From Carallia brachiata (lineage: Eukaryota; Streptophyta; Magnoliopsida; Malpighiales; Rhizophoraceae): a DNA stretch of 64,000 nt. Shown one piece after another: positions 24,488-36,315 of this stretch. The DNA lies in contig JADCRB010000020.1 of assembly GCA_021464245.1 (NCBI GenBank), forward strand, positions 1,632,502 through 1,696,501. The letters are read 5' to 3'. How positions within the stretch are numbered: position 1 is the stretch's first letter; each line of letters begins with the position of its first letter. The position numbers and the translations under genes were made by a program. Under the pieces are notes generated by a model. That model did no database searches, was not told where the DNA came from, and saw only the letters and a list, made by a program, of their open reading frames with translations.

Positions 24488-25474
24488 ATGTTGCAGGAAA
24501 TCAAACCAAGAATGGGGTTGGCTCCAGGGCTGATGTTTTTCCCAACGGAACAAGAGTTAGTTGGTGACTATCTGTACAAGAAGATGACTGGCAATTTGAC
24601 TCCAGAACAAGGTTTCTTTGTCAGGGATTTTGATTTGTATGGCAAAGAAGAGCCCTGGCAAGTATGGGATAGATTTGAGGGCCAGAAATTGAATGAAATC
24701 GAGGATCTTTACTTCTTTACTACTCTGAAGAAGAAATTTGAAAAGGGGTCCAGAATTGACCGAACCGTTGGGTCTGGTGGGGGTACTTGGCTGAGCAAGA
24801 ATTCGGCTGAGAGCATTGGAGTACACGCTGCGGACGGTTGCTGCATTGTGGGCTACAAGAAGAGGTTAACCTACACAAATCAAAGTTCTCATCACAATGG
24901 TTGCTGGATTATTCATGAGTATAGCTTGTGTTTGGAGCAACCCCACGACAAGAACAACAACATTGTGCTCTGTCGATTGAGGAAGAATCAGCCTGCTGCT
25001 TATGGTGTTGCTTCTGAAGGAAATAAGGATAATAAAGAGAAGTCAGAGAAGAGTGCAAGAAATCCACCCAAAAAGAGAAAGTTGAATAATATGATGGCAG
25101 AAACAGGGCAAAGGGTTGATCATGATGCCCAATTTCAAGTATCTGATATTGAGCTCATTGAAACTCCCATGTTTATTGAGCCCAGCTACTTGACGATCGA
25201 TAAAGAGACATCAAGTGTTAAAGAAAACACTGCCACTACTGGGGTACTAGAAAATGCAGCACCAAAAACTTCTGGGTATTTGGTTAAGGAAAGCAACAGG
25301 TTTCAACAAGAGATCGGAGTTGGAGCAGAGATGGCAACAACAACAACCTTTGGAGTTTCTGAACAAGACCCAGTTTCACCGCTTGATGTGACTCTACTCC
25401 CGCAATTATTTGCTGAATCACCACAGGACCCTACTGACAATGAGTGTTTCATGGACGATAACTCGGACGACTGA
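24488..25474 (+). CDS. NAC-domain transcription factor (NAC1), single exon
   Basis: 328 residues from the ATG at 24488. The NAC DNA-binding domain fills roughly residues 14-175. Subdomain A is PGLMFFPTEQELVGDYLYKK, B/C runs from FVRDFDLYGKEEPW through DLYFFTTLKKK and GSGGGTWLSKN, D is GYKKRLTYTN to WIIHEYSLC, and E is NIVLCRLRKN. A basic nuclear signal PPKKRKLNN follows. NAC proteins bind CACG-core promoters in the nucleus; the targets of this one are unknown. The tail is acidic and Gln/Thr-rich. Compared with NAC2 and NAC3, it lacks about 60 residues between the GAEM and EQDPVSPLD segments. It also stops early: the TGA at 25472 sits where NAC2 has TCA, and homologous sequence continues in frame after it. 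Unlike most NAC genes it has no intron, which may reflect a retrocopy or a lineage trait. Confidence 0.88.
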   Translation: MLQEIKPRMGLAPGLMFFPTEQELVGDYLYKKMTGNLTPEQGFFVRDFDLYGKEEPWQVWDRFEGQKLNEIEDLYFFTTLKKKFEKGSRIDRTVGSGGGTWLSKNSAESIGVHAADGCCIVGYKKRLTYTNQSSHHNGCWIIHEYSLCLEQPHDKNNNIVLCRLRKNQPAAYGVASEGNKDNKEKSEKSARNPPKKRKLNNMMAETGQRVDHDAQFQVSDIELIETPMFIEPSYLTIDKETSSVKENTATTGVLENAAPKTSGYLVKESNRFQQEIGVGAEMATTTTFGVSEQDPVSPLDVTLLPQLFAESPQDPTDNECFMDDNSDD

Positions 25475-26188
25475 TTTTCTCAGAATCTGCTGGAAAACAT
25501 TGCACCAGAATTCTCAACCAAGGGAGATCGATTTGATTCTTAAAATTATCTTTTTGTTAGGTTATGAGGCCTGACCGTCAAGTTTTTTTTTTTTTTTTTT
25601 TTTTTCCTTATCTATGGTTGATTGTCACCAAACTTTTGTGCTAGTTTGGGTATTGTTCAAATCTAGATCTCACTCCAAAATAATAGATTATGTGTAAACT
25701 TTCTACGAACTCACTCGCTAGAAATTTTTTGTTTTAGCTGTTAGTCTTTCTTCGCTTATTACTGCTCCTAATGAGTGTTGGAATTGTATTGAATCAATGA
25801 AAGTTTCAGAATTTACTTATCTTATGGGTTTTAAGTTTGCCATAACAGCTTTATAAATGTCAAGAACTTGTTGACAGGCTTTTAACACATTGTAGTTGAC
25901 AAGATGTTAAGTCCTTGAGTATGCAACTTCAAACAAACTGAGACAAACCCTCCAGAATGGATGCAGATTGCGTCAATAAGGATTAAGAGAGAGGGGCAAT
26001 TACATCGAACAAAAAAAGAAGAAATTAAAAAGGTGATATATATTCCATCCCAACAACAAATTTACATGTAACAATAGGGAGACAAAACCAAAAACTGGCT
26101 ATAAAATTTATTCCCTGATTGCCAAGACTCAAGGAATTTCCACCAAAACAAGAAAAAAAGATGGAAACAAAGAAAGAGCTATATGATA
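25475..26188. other. NAC1 3' flank and spacer
   Basis: The first ~70 bases are the decayed remainder of the NAC coding tail (QNLLENIAPEFS-like in frame). They are followed by 3' UTR-like sequence with a T21 run near 25588. Nothing else is seen. Confidence 0.5.
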
Positions 26189-26309
26189 TCAGACCTGATC
26201 TGTCTTTTGATTTCTGTCTTCCCTTTCAGTTGTTCCACGTTTAGACTTCTGCTCGGTTTCAACTAGCCATGCGGTCTTAGCTCTTCTTGTCTCTTCAATG
26301 TGGCAACTT
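26189..26309 (-). CDS. Possible terminal exon of an unknown minus-strand gene
   Basis: A strong minus-strand acceptor (TTGTTTTTGCTTGCCAG) precedes 39 open codons ending in TGA at 26189. They encode a charged tail with segments EETRRAKTAWLVETEQKSK and TEREDRNQKTD. No matching upstream exon was established. A minus-strand open stretch at 28380-28524 with a leader-like context is one candidate, but two mobile elements lie in between. It could be a non-coding transcript. Confidence 0.25.
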
Positions 26310-26512
26310 CTGGCAAGCAAAAACAATTTAGATATTATGCTTTGAATGTATGAAATTAGACCACAAGTACCAACTCATGTCCCTGTGTATGAAAACATCC
26401 AAAGAAGTCCAAGTTAGATTATGAAAGTGAGAGGATAATTATTTGTAGCTATCCATATGATCAAATTCTCTTAGAAGGCGTAAAAGCTAACAAATAGTAA
26501 TTGTGATAAGGG

Positions 26513-26637
26513 TCCACTGACTTTAAAGCAGATGGATATTAGGCCCTTTGGCCATAGAGGAGGTGGGAGTTCGATCCCTACCTCCTCCAAAATCATCCTC
26601 CCTAGTTGTTACACAGACCAAAAAAAAAAAAAAAAGA
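26513..26637 (+). mobile_element. tRNA-derived SINE with 14-bp target duplication
   Basis: A perfect B box (AGTTCGATCCC, near 26568) lies in a body of about 105 bases, followed by an A15 tail. The insertion is flanked by identical 14-bp direct repeats AATTGTGATAAGGG at 26499-26512 and 26638-26651, the signature of LINE-assisted insertion. The intact target repeat and pure A tail suggest a fairly recent copy. Its A box is weak. Confidence 0.85.
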
Positions 26638-27125
26638 AATTGTGATAAGGGGATTCAGTAAATTCAGTCTTAACAGTAGAAATTGAAAATCGACATGATA
26701 AATTTCGAAGCAAACCCCCTTTTAGTATATGCATTAGTCCTAAACCAAGAAACAACTTGATCACAGCTTTCTTCACTGCTTGCGAACGTGGAATTGAACA
26801 GAAATATACTCCAGAATTAGTATTGCTAACCGAAAATCTTCCGAATTCAGTAACACATCAAAAAGCGCATTTTGTTGGAAAACAATGAAAAACCAGAATA
26901 AGCAGCACAAATTCAGGGAAAAAAAAAAAAGGTCTATAATCACTACATAATGAAACAGTGTATATAAAAAGTGGCCATGTACAATTGCTATTTCTTGGTC
27001 ATGTCCTTAATTAAATCTCTTTAAGCCAAAATTAAGTGGGAGTAGTAGTGCAGCCATAGAGCCATCCACTTGAACCACAATTTTGAAATTAACATAAATT
27101 TGAAGGCTTTCCAAATACACAAAAT

Positions 27126-27731
27126 TAGGGCTGCAAATAAGATGAATCGCTCTTTAAGAGTTCAGATGCTTGAATTGATAAGGGCTCGTTCGAGCTCACT
27201 TATTAAGTAAACGAGAGATTTCCGAACTTAATTTGAAAGCTCGTATCATAAACGAGTTGATCTTGAGTGAGGTCAGGCTCAGCTTGTTAGAACTCATGAA
27301 CAGCTCATTTAATGAGTTCGATAAAATTTGATAACAGACTCGATGAAAGAATCATTTGTGAGCTCATTTATAGTATTAATAATATTTTTATAATCATTTA
27401 GAAATTTTTTTGTACTCATTTATAAATTATAAGAACTAACGTACCGTTTTATTATAAAGAAAAAATACCAATTTTAAATATTTTATATTTATTTGTGTTA
27501 ATCAAAAAAATATTTTATATTTATTACTTATTTTTCTAAAAAAAATTTAAAAATACTTTCGAACCAAACCGAGCCGAGCCCGAGTTTTATCAATACTTTC
27601 TTGAGCCGAGATCGAGCCTCGTTTTTTAAGCTCGTCTCGAACTCGAGCAGAACTCGAGCCCTATAAATTCTGAGCCGAGCCGAGCCTGAACACACACAAG
27701 CTTGACTTGGCTCGACTCATTTGCAGTCCTA
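27126..27731. mobile_element. hAT-like non-autonomous element (GCTCGAGC-rich family)
   Basis: Terminal inverted repeats are TAGGGCTGCAAATAAGATGA on the left and, read inward from the right, TAGGACTGCAAATGAGTCGA. The ends fit the hAT consensus YARNG. Eight-bp flanks CACAAAAT (27118-27125) and TACAAAAC (27732-27739) match at 6 of 8 positions. The interior carries many GAGCTCG / CTCGAGC phrases near both ends and AT-rich DNA between. 606 bp, no transposase, so it depends on an autonomous partner. Confidence 0.8.
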
Positions 27732-28521
27732 TACAAAACGTATAAATAATCACTAAAGAATCAAAATATTCCTCCATTAGATTTTCCATAAAATTTAGGT
27801 TTCCTTTCTTCTCAGGAGCACCAAAAACTAAAACAGCCCCCTCTAAAAAAATAAAATAAAATAAAAAACAAAAGTTGAATGATTGTTCGCCATTCCCTGG
27901 GCACTTCATTGATTGAACCCAAAAGCATGTGCATTCCATGGAAAACTACAATTTGTTTTAAGATCACGATAGACTTACCGAAAATTGTTTCACAAAACTT
28001 ACTGAAAGGAAAAAAAAAAAAAACAAAGTTGATAAAACGTTAATTAACAACAAAAACATAGATTCTATCTCTGAATCATTTTGTTAAATGTTATTAATCA
28101 TTCTGTTAAATGTTAATAACTAAAAACTCGGTAAATATCGAGGGACGGTTTTCATGATAATAATCTTTATTCATTTTTTTTTATTTCTTTTCAATCCACC
28201 ATAACAGTTATGAATATATTAGAAATGATGATCAGTAGAGTCTGATTAAACAGTAAAAGATCAAAAAAAGATGATCAATTCAGGAAATAATTGAAGATTA
28301 AATAGTAAATTTTTGCTTGAATTGATGAAAATAAAAAAGGAAAAAAAAAAGAAAAAAAAAAGGAAGGGGAACCTCGAAATAACTTGCAAAGGTGTCCTTG
28401 GCGCTAGCGGCAATATATGATGGAAAAGCGAGCTATTGGCAAGGCGGAGAGAGCGACCTCTAGAAAGTAGGAAAATGTGTTTATTTTGAAGAAAAAGTGG
28501 AGGGAAACTGAATGTTTTTTT
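27732..28521. other. Spacer between two hAT-like elements
   Basis: Mostly AT-rich. At 28380-28524 the minus strand is open and resembles a pyrimidine-rich leader followed by coding-like sequence (SLRLANSSLFHHILPLAPRT), but no donor-acceptor chain to other exons is convincing. Confidence 0.4.
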
Positions 28522-29158
28522 CATAATTTTAAAAATTGAACTAGTGAGAAGACTGAGTTAGTGGTTTAGCGGTCCAATCAGAAAATTGGCGGTTGAACCG
28601 ACAGGTCAATTCTGATTTGATAAAATAATAATTAATACTTATAATTTTTTATTTTTTTAATAACAAACAATGAGTATAATCATAAAAAATAGAATATGAG
28701 TCTATTTAAACTTAAAATAAAAATTAAAATACAAGATATTTATGATAATTTTTTAATTAAATAAATTAATAAAGTATAAATATCGAAAATAAAATATTAT
28801 AGAACTATTAATCGAATATTCATATTCAAAAATAAATATCATAGAGTCAATATATAATCCAAAAATATTACATTTTTCATTAATATAAATAAGTGTAATT
28901 TATTTTTATTTTTAATCAAAATAAATAAATAAAACGACGTCGTTTTGATCCAAGTGACATGGTTACCGGTTTACCGGTCCAACCGGTCGGTTTATTAGTT
29001 ATGGAGTTACCGGTTTTCCGGTCCGACCGGCCAGTTCACCAATTTTCGGATGGTTCATTTCCTATTTCAGTTTTATCAGAAAATCAGACTGGTCCGACCT
29101 CCTGATTTACCGATTTTTTAGTCCGACCGACCGGTCCGGTCTGGTTTTTAAAACTATG
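28522..29158. mobile_element. hAT-like non-autonomous element, ACCGG-rich family, copy 2
   Basis: Ends are inverted repeats: CATAATTTTAAAAATTGAAC on the left and, read inward from the right, CATAGTTTTAAAAACCAGAC. The flanks GTTTTTTT and GTTTTCTG agree at 6 of 8 positions. The right part is rich in ACCGGT and GACCGG phrases, as in copies at 10716-11371 and 47087-47576. No coding capacity. Confidence 0.65.
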
Positions 29159-30401
29159 GTTTTCTGATTTAAAAGAGGACGGAAGTTTTGTTTTTCTATT
29201 CATCATATAAAACTTGATAAATAAAATAAACAAAAGACAATCTCTAAAATATACTTAAATGTCAAATACATTTAATTCATATATTAGACATTTTTAATAT
29301 GTATTATACATTTAATATGTGTTTTTGACACACAGGCTGTGTAATATAAGATAGAACAATGGAGAATATTAAAGTCTAGGATAGGACACAAACACGGCAG
29401 GCAATTTAGGATAATAACTCGTGGACATTATAATTGTTTGATATGTGTTTCCGAATTTTTCTATTTTATTTTTTTTAACTCATTTTAAAGCATTTGACCC
29501 GTAATTGAAAAATATCAGATGAATTTCATATTTAATATGTATATCCAAAATAGATATATATCATTTCAAAAAATTTTTTGCATCATAGTTTTTTTTTTTG
29601 TCGAATAAAAAAATATATTACAAATATATCTGTTATCGTATTTATAAATTGAATGAATAACTCGTTTAAATACCGTCATATTTATAAGACTATCGATCCC
29701 TCCACTAATCTAAATTCTCGGCTTCTCCTCGGTCAACCACCCGTGGGGGGCAATTTGTGGATCAAAACTTTGGTCTTTCCTCTTTTCCTTTCTTTTCGTT
29801 GCATAAGTTTTTATTCTTCCTTTTTCTCCTTTTCAGAATTTATTTCAATCTTACTCTACTCTTTTTTTTTTTTTGGTTGAGACTCATTTTGTTTCCTTTC
29901 TTAAAAGATATTGGAAGCTACAAATAGTTCTTTTATGCAAAATAAAGATCTTATCATATATTGCGGCATATATCTTTGAAATAATGCTTGTTAATCACCC
30001 AAATTTCTCTAGTTGTAGTCTAAAACTAACAATATACATACATTTTTATATATAAATATGGGCATGCATCCATTCACTAAAAATATCACTAGCTGCTGTA
30101 TTTGAACCCAAAATTGTTCTCCCGTTTTCACATGAACACTTATTCAATTAGGAGATATTTCAATTTGGATATCAGACTATTTTAAAGATGCTTTTTTTAT
30201 TTTTTGTGAAGATACTTTATTTATGCTACTTATAAAGTCGAGCACATTTTCTTACCAGCCGTCTCCATGCCGCCCTAATTTGAAGCCATTCATTTCACCG
30301 ATTTCTGTTTTTTATTTCCCCTTTTTTGGCAATGGCTATTTCTCACCATTTGTTCATTTATTCACTCATATATCCAAGAAAATTTTTTGGGGAGAGATGG
30401 A

Positions 30402-30405
<4 letters not shown>
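29159..30405. other. AT-rich upstream region of the phosphatase gene
   Basis: No supported gene or classified element. Short open frames pass through simple sequence. Confidence 0.5.

Positions 30406-30444
<39 letters not shown>
30406..30444. repeat. (GA)n microsatellite upstream of the phosphatase
   Basis: A nearly pure GA run about 340 bases upstream of the phosphatase ATG. A GA run also lies just before the TIPIN start. Confidence 0.9.
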
Positions 30445-30447
<3 letters not shown>

Positions 30448-30786
30448 ATTGGTAACTTTAATTGAAAATGTTGACTTCTGGTGGTCAAAGTGCCAGATAT
30501 GCAACAATGAGAATATCTTCCACATATTTTGCAGTCAGGATATGCCTTGATCTATTTTGTATCCTTGAAACAAGGTGTCCCGCTTCCCCAAGGCACAAAT
30601 ATAGGACAACCAATATCCAGCATCCTATTTTAGTGTTTATTTATTCCGTGCACTTGTTGCTTGCATTTTGTGCAAAAAAACCAATATCCGAGTCAATTCC
30701 CTTGAATTCATTTATTCAACTCTCTTTCTCATTTGAACTTGAATCTGTTTTTGTTTAGTCGTTTTCAAAAGCCATGGTTGGTAACC

Positions 30787-32771
30787 ATGGCTTCCCACCA
30801 AAGAACAAAAGTACCATGCATTTGTTTAGCAATATTATTTCTTACAACTTTAGTCATCAGATCCAGTTTTGCAGATCTTCAGAAATTGACACACCCTGTG
30901 AACAAAGATGGGTCACTTAGTTTTTTGGTGGTTGGAGATTGGGGAAGAAGAGGCCTCTACAACCAATCTGAAGTTGCCACTGAGGTCTAGATCCCTTTGT
31001 CACCTTTTCTTCTTTCCATAAACTTGTATACTGTGCGTGTCCTTTGGATTTGCCTATCTGGAACATTAGCATGTAAGAAAATTGGGATGATTTCAAGATC
31101 ATTTACTTGAAATTATAATTTTTAAGGGGCCATTTGCTTGCAATGCCAAATTGAAGCTAACATAGGAAATTTTTCTTTTTCTTTTTTTGAAAGGATCAAT
31201 GTATCATCTTTGCATTGTCACAACCTGCATTGGAGGAAATTTGTACTTGCAATAATATCAATTAGTATAAGGAAATTTGACTTGCAATAATATCAATTAG
31301 TATAAGGAAAGTTGACTTGCAATAATATCAATTAGTATAAATTTCTTACAGTGGACTTTTGTATTTGAAAAAAGAAAAAACTTCTGTGCTATATATATTG
31401 GTTAGAATGCTGATTCTGAAGGGCATGCGCGACAGATGGGAAAGGCAGCGGAGAAACTGAACATAAGTTTTGTCATTTCTACCGGAGACAACTTCTATGA
31501 TGATGGATTAAAGGGTCTGAATGATCCAGCATTTGAAGAGTCCTTCACAAATATTTATACAGCAAAGAGCCTACAAAAGCAATGGTACAGTGGTAAGCAC
31601 TCTTTCCATATACCAGAATATATCTATATATATACTTTTTTTTTTCTTTTAGTTAAGAAAAATTTATGAACTTGTCATTACCAAATGCGCCCCCATTGCG
31701 TCCCGCAGTACTGGGAAATCATGATTACAGGGGTGATGCGGAGGCACAAATAAACCCTGTCCTACATAAGACTGATGGCAGATGGCTTTGCCTTAGATCT
31801 TTTGTCCTCAGGACAGGTATCTTATTTTCCATTTAAATTGCTATTTATGGTATTCAAATTATGACCATAATATTAATGTTTCTTACTTTAAACTCTCTTC
31901 GATGAAAAATTCACTAGAAATTGCTGATTTCTTCTTTGTTGACACCACCCCATTCGTCGACAAGTACTTCACTGAGAATGAAGGCCATACTTACGATTGG
32001 CGAGGCATAAAACCGCGAAAACGTTACATTGCTAGACAACTCAAGGTAAACATGTTAACTTTTAATTATTACCCCAGTTATATGAATTAATTTTTGTTTT
32101 GGAGGATAATTTTTCTAGACAACCTTAATGAAAGTAACCTTCTGACGACGAGTTTGTACCAAGAATTTGGAGTCTGCATTGAGAAAATCAACTGCAAAGT
32201 GGAAAATCGTCGTTGGCCACCACGCAATCAGGAGCGCCGGGCATCACGGCGACACCGAGGAGCTGGTAGAACTGCTTATGCCAATATTAGAGGTACTGCT
32301 TTCAAGTTGATCACATGATCTACTTGTTAGTTTCCGCAATGTTGGTACGTTTGTGCTAAAATGCCTGGCCTCGCTGTTGATTTTTAGGCCAACAATGTTG
32401 ATATGTACATGAACGGGCATGACCATTGCCTAGAACACATTACCAGCCCTTTCAGGTAACATAAGCAACTTATGCATAGTAATTGTACAAATACTCTAAA
32501 GGTATTTTCCTTCAACTGCATGCTTTGATTTTAATTAATGGGGTTTGGAAAATGCAGTAATATCAATTATCTAACGAGCGGAGCAGGCTCAAAGGCATGG
32601 AGGGGTGACATTAAAGAGTATAACCAAGATGTGTTGAAGTTCTTCTATGATGGACAAGGTTTCTTGTCTGTGAAGCTGACCAACGATGATGCAAATTTAG
32701 CATTCTATGATGTTTTCGGTAAACTTCTGCACGAATGGAAGATGTCCAAGGAGCTTCACTCGGCAATATGA
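30787..32771 (+). CDS. Purple acid phosphatase, small plant type
   Basis: Seven exons: 30787-30984, 31436-31592, 31709-31816, 31918-32045, 32164-32292, 32388-32455 and 32558-32771. They join in frame to 333 residues, the usual size for the low-molecular-weight plant PAP group. Residues 1-28 form a signal peptide. All five metal-binding motifs are present: GDWG (Asp51), GDNFYDDG (Asp84, Tyr87), GNHD (Asn122), VVGHH (His216) and GHDH (His251, His253). The enzyme hydrolyses phosphate esters using a two-metal centre, and the tyrosine ligand gives the purple colour. Secretion to the cell wall or vacuole is inferred from the signal peptide. Members of this group often respond to phosphate shortage, but no such element was identified here. 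The ATG at 30787 is preferred because the nearby ATG at 30774 is in another frame. Intron 1 carries a 35-bp tandem repeat. Confidence 0.93.
31245..31340. repeat. 35-bp direct repeat, about 2.8 copies, in phosphatase intron 1
   Basis: Units starting at 31245, 31280 and 31315 contain ACTTGCAATAATATCAATTA and then GTATAAGGAAA. The first two differ by one base and the third is truncated. A young minisatellite, probably from replication slippage. Confidence 0.9.
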
Positions 32772-33289
32772 ACTGTTTGCTTGCTTAATTGTGTGTAAAA
32801 GTCAATAAATAAACCAGCCGCAAGTCTTGACATAGCTAATTTTATGGACAGCCCAAGTCCTTCATTTTTTTACTTGATATTCCCATTTAGTCCCTGATTT
32901 TTTGTTTGTTACTTCTGTGAGTCCAATTCCTTTGTTGAGACTACTACTTGTAGAATTCTTGAGAACTGTTGTAAAGCTTTAAACTTGAACCAAGTATTCA
33001 GTATACGGATATGCGTAACGTGGCCCCCGCCTATCTTTCAGCCGTACCATGCTAGTCCTGTGGTGTGAAAAATAAATTTATGAAGTATAATTTATAAATT
33101 TATAAATCAACAGCGGAATGTTTTAGTCTAATAGTAAAAAATTATTCAGTTACCATACTAAATATTATAGGTTTGATTTTTTTTGTCAAGACAACAATCA
33201 ACAGAGGTTTTAAAACGTACGCCCCCCACAGAGTTTGCTTACAATCCTCCTCACGGAACAATGAGGTACATATACATATACATACGCAC
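32772..33289. other. Phosphatase 3' flank
   Basis: The first ~250 bases look like a 3' UTR, with AATAAATAAA at about 32808. Sequence at 33115-33240 faintly resembles a decayed SINE but was not firm enough to call. Confidence 0.5.
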
Positions 33290-33742
33290 ACCCGATGGCT
33301 GGAGTACAATGACATTGAACAAGTTTTAGAGATGAAGAGAAAAAAGTGGGCTTGGACATAGTCACGTCGTGGTGTTCGGTTGAATAACTTGGATCCATCC
33401 ACAATATGTCAATCGGATTTAGTGCAGGCTTTCAAGGTGTCAAATTTTAATTCGATTTGATCAGTCAATCACTTGAAAAATATGACTCAAAACGGATCGT
33501 GATTGTTGTCAACTTAAACTTAAAGTGATTTCGAATGTAAACCAATCCAAACCCCATCCAAAAAGATTTGACTTTTTCTCTTTTGAAATGAAATACTTAA
33601 AAAAAAAAAACAATTATTGTTTAATAGTTTGTTATACTTTACTTATTACTTTATTTATATATGACAAGTATCTAATTTATATATATACACTACTTTATTT
33701 TCATATATTATACAAATATATATATATATATATAGAGCAAAA

Positions 33743-33893
33743 CTTGGTATAGTGATAATGTTACTCCATTATAACTTGTAATCACATGTTTAAGTTGTGG
33801 AAACAACCTCTTTACTAAAATAAGAGTAAATTTACATATATCTAACATTTCTTTAGGCTCCACGAATGTGAAAGTCTTGTACATTAAATATAA
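33743..33893 (+). mobile_element. Au-like tRNA-derived SINE
   Basis: The landmarks are in Au order: CTTGGTATAGTGATAATGTT (A box), ATCACATGTTTAAGTTGTGG (B box region), AAACAACCTCTTTACT, AGAGTAAA-TTACATATATCT, and the terminal GGCTCCACGAATGTGAAAGT-CTTGTACATTAA. Diverged, with no clear target repeats. Confidence 0.6.
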
Positions 33894-35249
33894 AGTGGTT
33901 TCATTTAAGTAATTTCAAACTAACTAGCAAGTGATATTGGTTATTGAATGATTAAATTTAAAAAAAAAATAAAAAAAAATAAATTATCAGATACTGTATG
34001 ATTTAATTCAAGAAAAAATAAAAAATAAATAAATTATTAGATATTGTTGATACAATTATGTAACTATTTTAAATCTACTTAAGTGAAACTATCAATCTTT
34101 TTCTTTTTAGATATATATGTAATTATTTTATATTAACATTTGATTATTTGTTTTGTATAATTATCTATTTCTATCTTTTTAAAATTATAGATACACACGC
34201 ACACATACACATACTAACTATATACGCTGTATATATATATGTATGCATATAATTATCATAAATAATATAAATTACATAATTCATATAATATACTCCATAA
34301 TTATAATATAAATTAATATACAAAAATTAAAAAAAAAACTCAATTTCACCTATTTTAATGTACTAATTACAATAATATAATGATAATATTATAATAAAAT
34401 ATAACGTGTATTTAAAGATAATGACAATAATCTATAATTTTATATATAGTGTATAATATATAATGTTTATAAATAATAATATAGTTTACATATTTTAATG
34501 TATGATCAAATAAAAAAAATAGTGAAAAGAGAAAATTATTTTGTAAAAAATTAGTATATCGACTTGCATATAATCCAAATACAAAAAGTACGTAATGTGA
34601 CTTATAAATAATTTGACTTCAAATATACTTCCACTCAACTTGACCTTACCCATTTAACACCTCTATTGGGCTACTTATATTACATCAGATTACAAAAGTT
34701 ATTTATGTAATCGCAATCCATTTTAACAAAATATAGAACGAGACAAGAATATCGTAAAAAGAAAAAATAAGAATCAAAGAAAAAAAGTATAGTCAATCCA
34801 TGATCTAGGACATCCGTAAGTCATCGATACGTCGTCGTTCTCGGCGTACTTTCTCAACAAATTTTCGGCCAATCAGCTAGTCTCTCGGGTTTACTTTATC
34901 GGACCCTGAAATTGAACTCTTGCCAAAGAGGGAAGCGAACTAAATTGGAAGAGTGCAATTGCTTGTTTCGAGATTTTTATTTTCGGATTTTATACTGAAC
35001 GAAATCGCAGTTGTTATTTTTGAAACTGTGACTGATATTTTTAAAATATGAAAATAACAATTGATTCAAAAATATCAGTTTTAATTTTAAAAATAACAGT
35101 TTCAGTTTCATTCAGCACATAATTCGACATAAAAATCACCGGCTCAGCAACATTTATTCAAATTAGAAATAGGCTCTTGGAACCGACCAGACCAGACCAG
35201 GCCTCCAACCAACCACAGGGATTCTTCACATAATCATAAATAATTTGAC
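33894..35249. other. AT-rich NAC2 upstream region
   Basis: 34100-34560 is very AT-rich simple sequence. From about 34670 to 35280 the sequence aligns by eye with NAC1's upstream region (shared phrases GACAAGAATATC, ATACGTCGYCGTT, CTCAACAAA, AGAGGGAAGC-AACTAAATTGGAA). The promoter was therefore duplicated with the gene. Confidence 0.55.
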
Positions 35250-36315
35250 TATAAATTCAATTCATTCCTTTTCTTTCCCATCAAGAATAACCGTTTAGAG
35301 ACTGAACACTGAGAAATTTTGTATTGCAAAATTCACCATCTCCTGTAATCTTTCTCTCCTCTGTTCTTCCTGCTCACTGTTGCTTCTTGTTCTTAAACCC
35401 CACTTGCATTCTTTGCTTACAATTGCTTTCTCTTGGTTTTCTTTCTTGGAAAAAGAAGAAACACAAAACCCAACTTACTTAAACGCAATTCTGGAGAGCA
35501 ACATCCATTCCATTATGTTGCCAGAAACCAAACCAAGAATACCAAGATTAATGGCGGTGGTTCCAGGGTTGAGGTTTTTCCCAACGGAACAGGAGTTGGT
35601 GGGTGACTATCTGTACAAGAAGATCTTGACTGGCAATTTGACGCCAGAACAGGCTTTCTTTGTCAGGGATTTTGATTTGTATGGCAAAGAAGAGCCCTGG
35701 CAAGTATGGGATAGATTTGAGGGCCAGAAATTGAATGAAATTGAGGATCTTTATTTCTTTACTACTTTGAAGAAGAAATCTGCAAAAGGGTCTAGAATTA
35801 GTCGAACTGTTGGGTCCGGTGGGGGTACTTGGCTGTGCAAGAATTCGGCTGAGAGTATTCCAGTGCACGCTGAGGATGGCTGCTGCATTGTGGGCTCCAA
35901 GAAGAGGTTGACTTACACAAATCAAAGTTCTGACCACAACGGTTGCTGGATTATTCATGAGTACAGCTTGTGTCCGGAGCACCACCCCCGCAACAAGAAC
36001 AACAACATTGTACTCTGTCGGTTGAGGAAGAATCAGCCTGCTCATGCTGTTGCTTTTCAAGGACATCAGGAAAAGGGTGCCAAATTGAAGAAAAGGCCTG
36101 CAAAGGATAAGGATTGTAAGGAAAAATCAGATAAGCGCACAAATAATCCACCCAAAAAAAGAAAGTTGAATAATATGGAGGAAGAAACAGAACAAAGGAT
36201 TGATGATGCCCAATTTCAAGTTTGTTATTCTGAGCTGATTGAAACCCCTACGTACATTGAAACCAGCTATTCGATGATTGATGAAGAGACATCAAGGGTT
36301 CAAGAAAACCTCCCA

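Noticed and set aside
35548..36066. 172-codon minus-strand open frame opposite NAC2
   Set aside because: A mirror of the NAC domain; similar shadows occur opposite NAC1 and NAC3.
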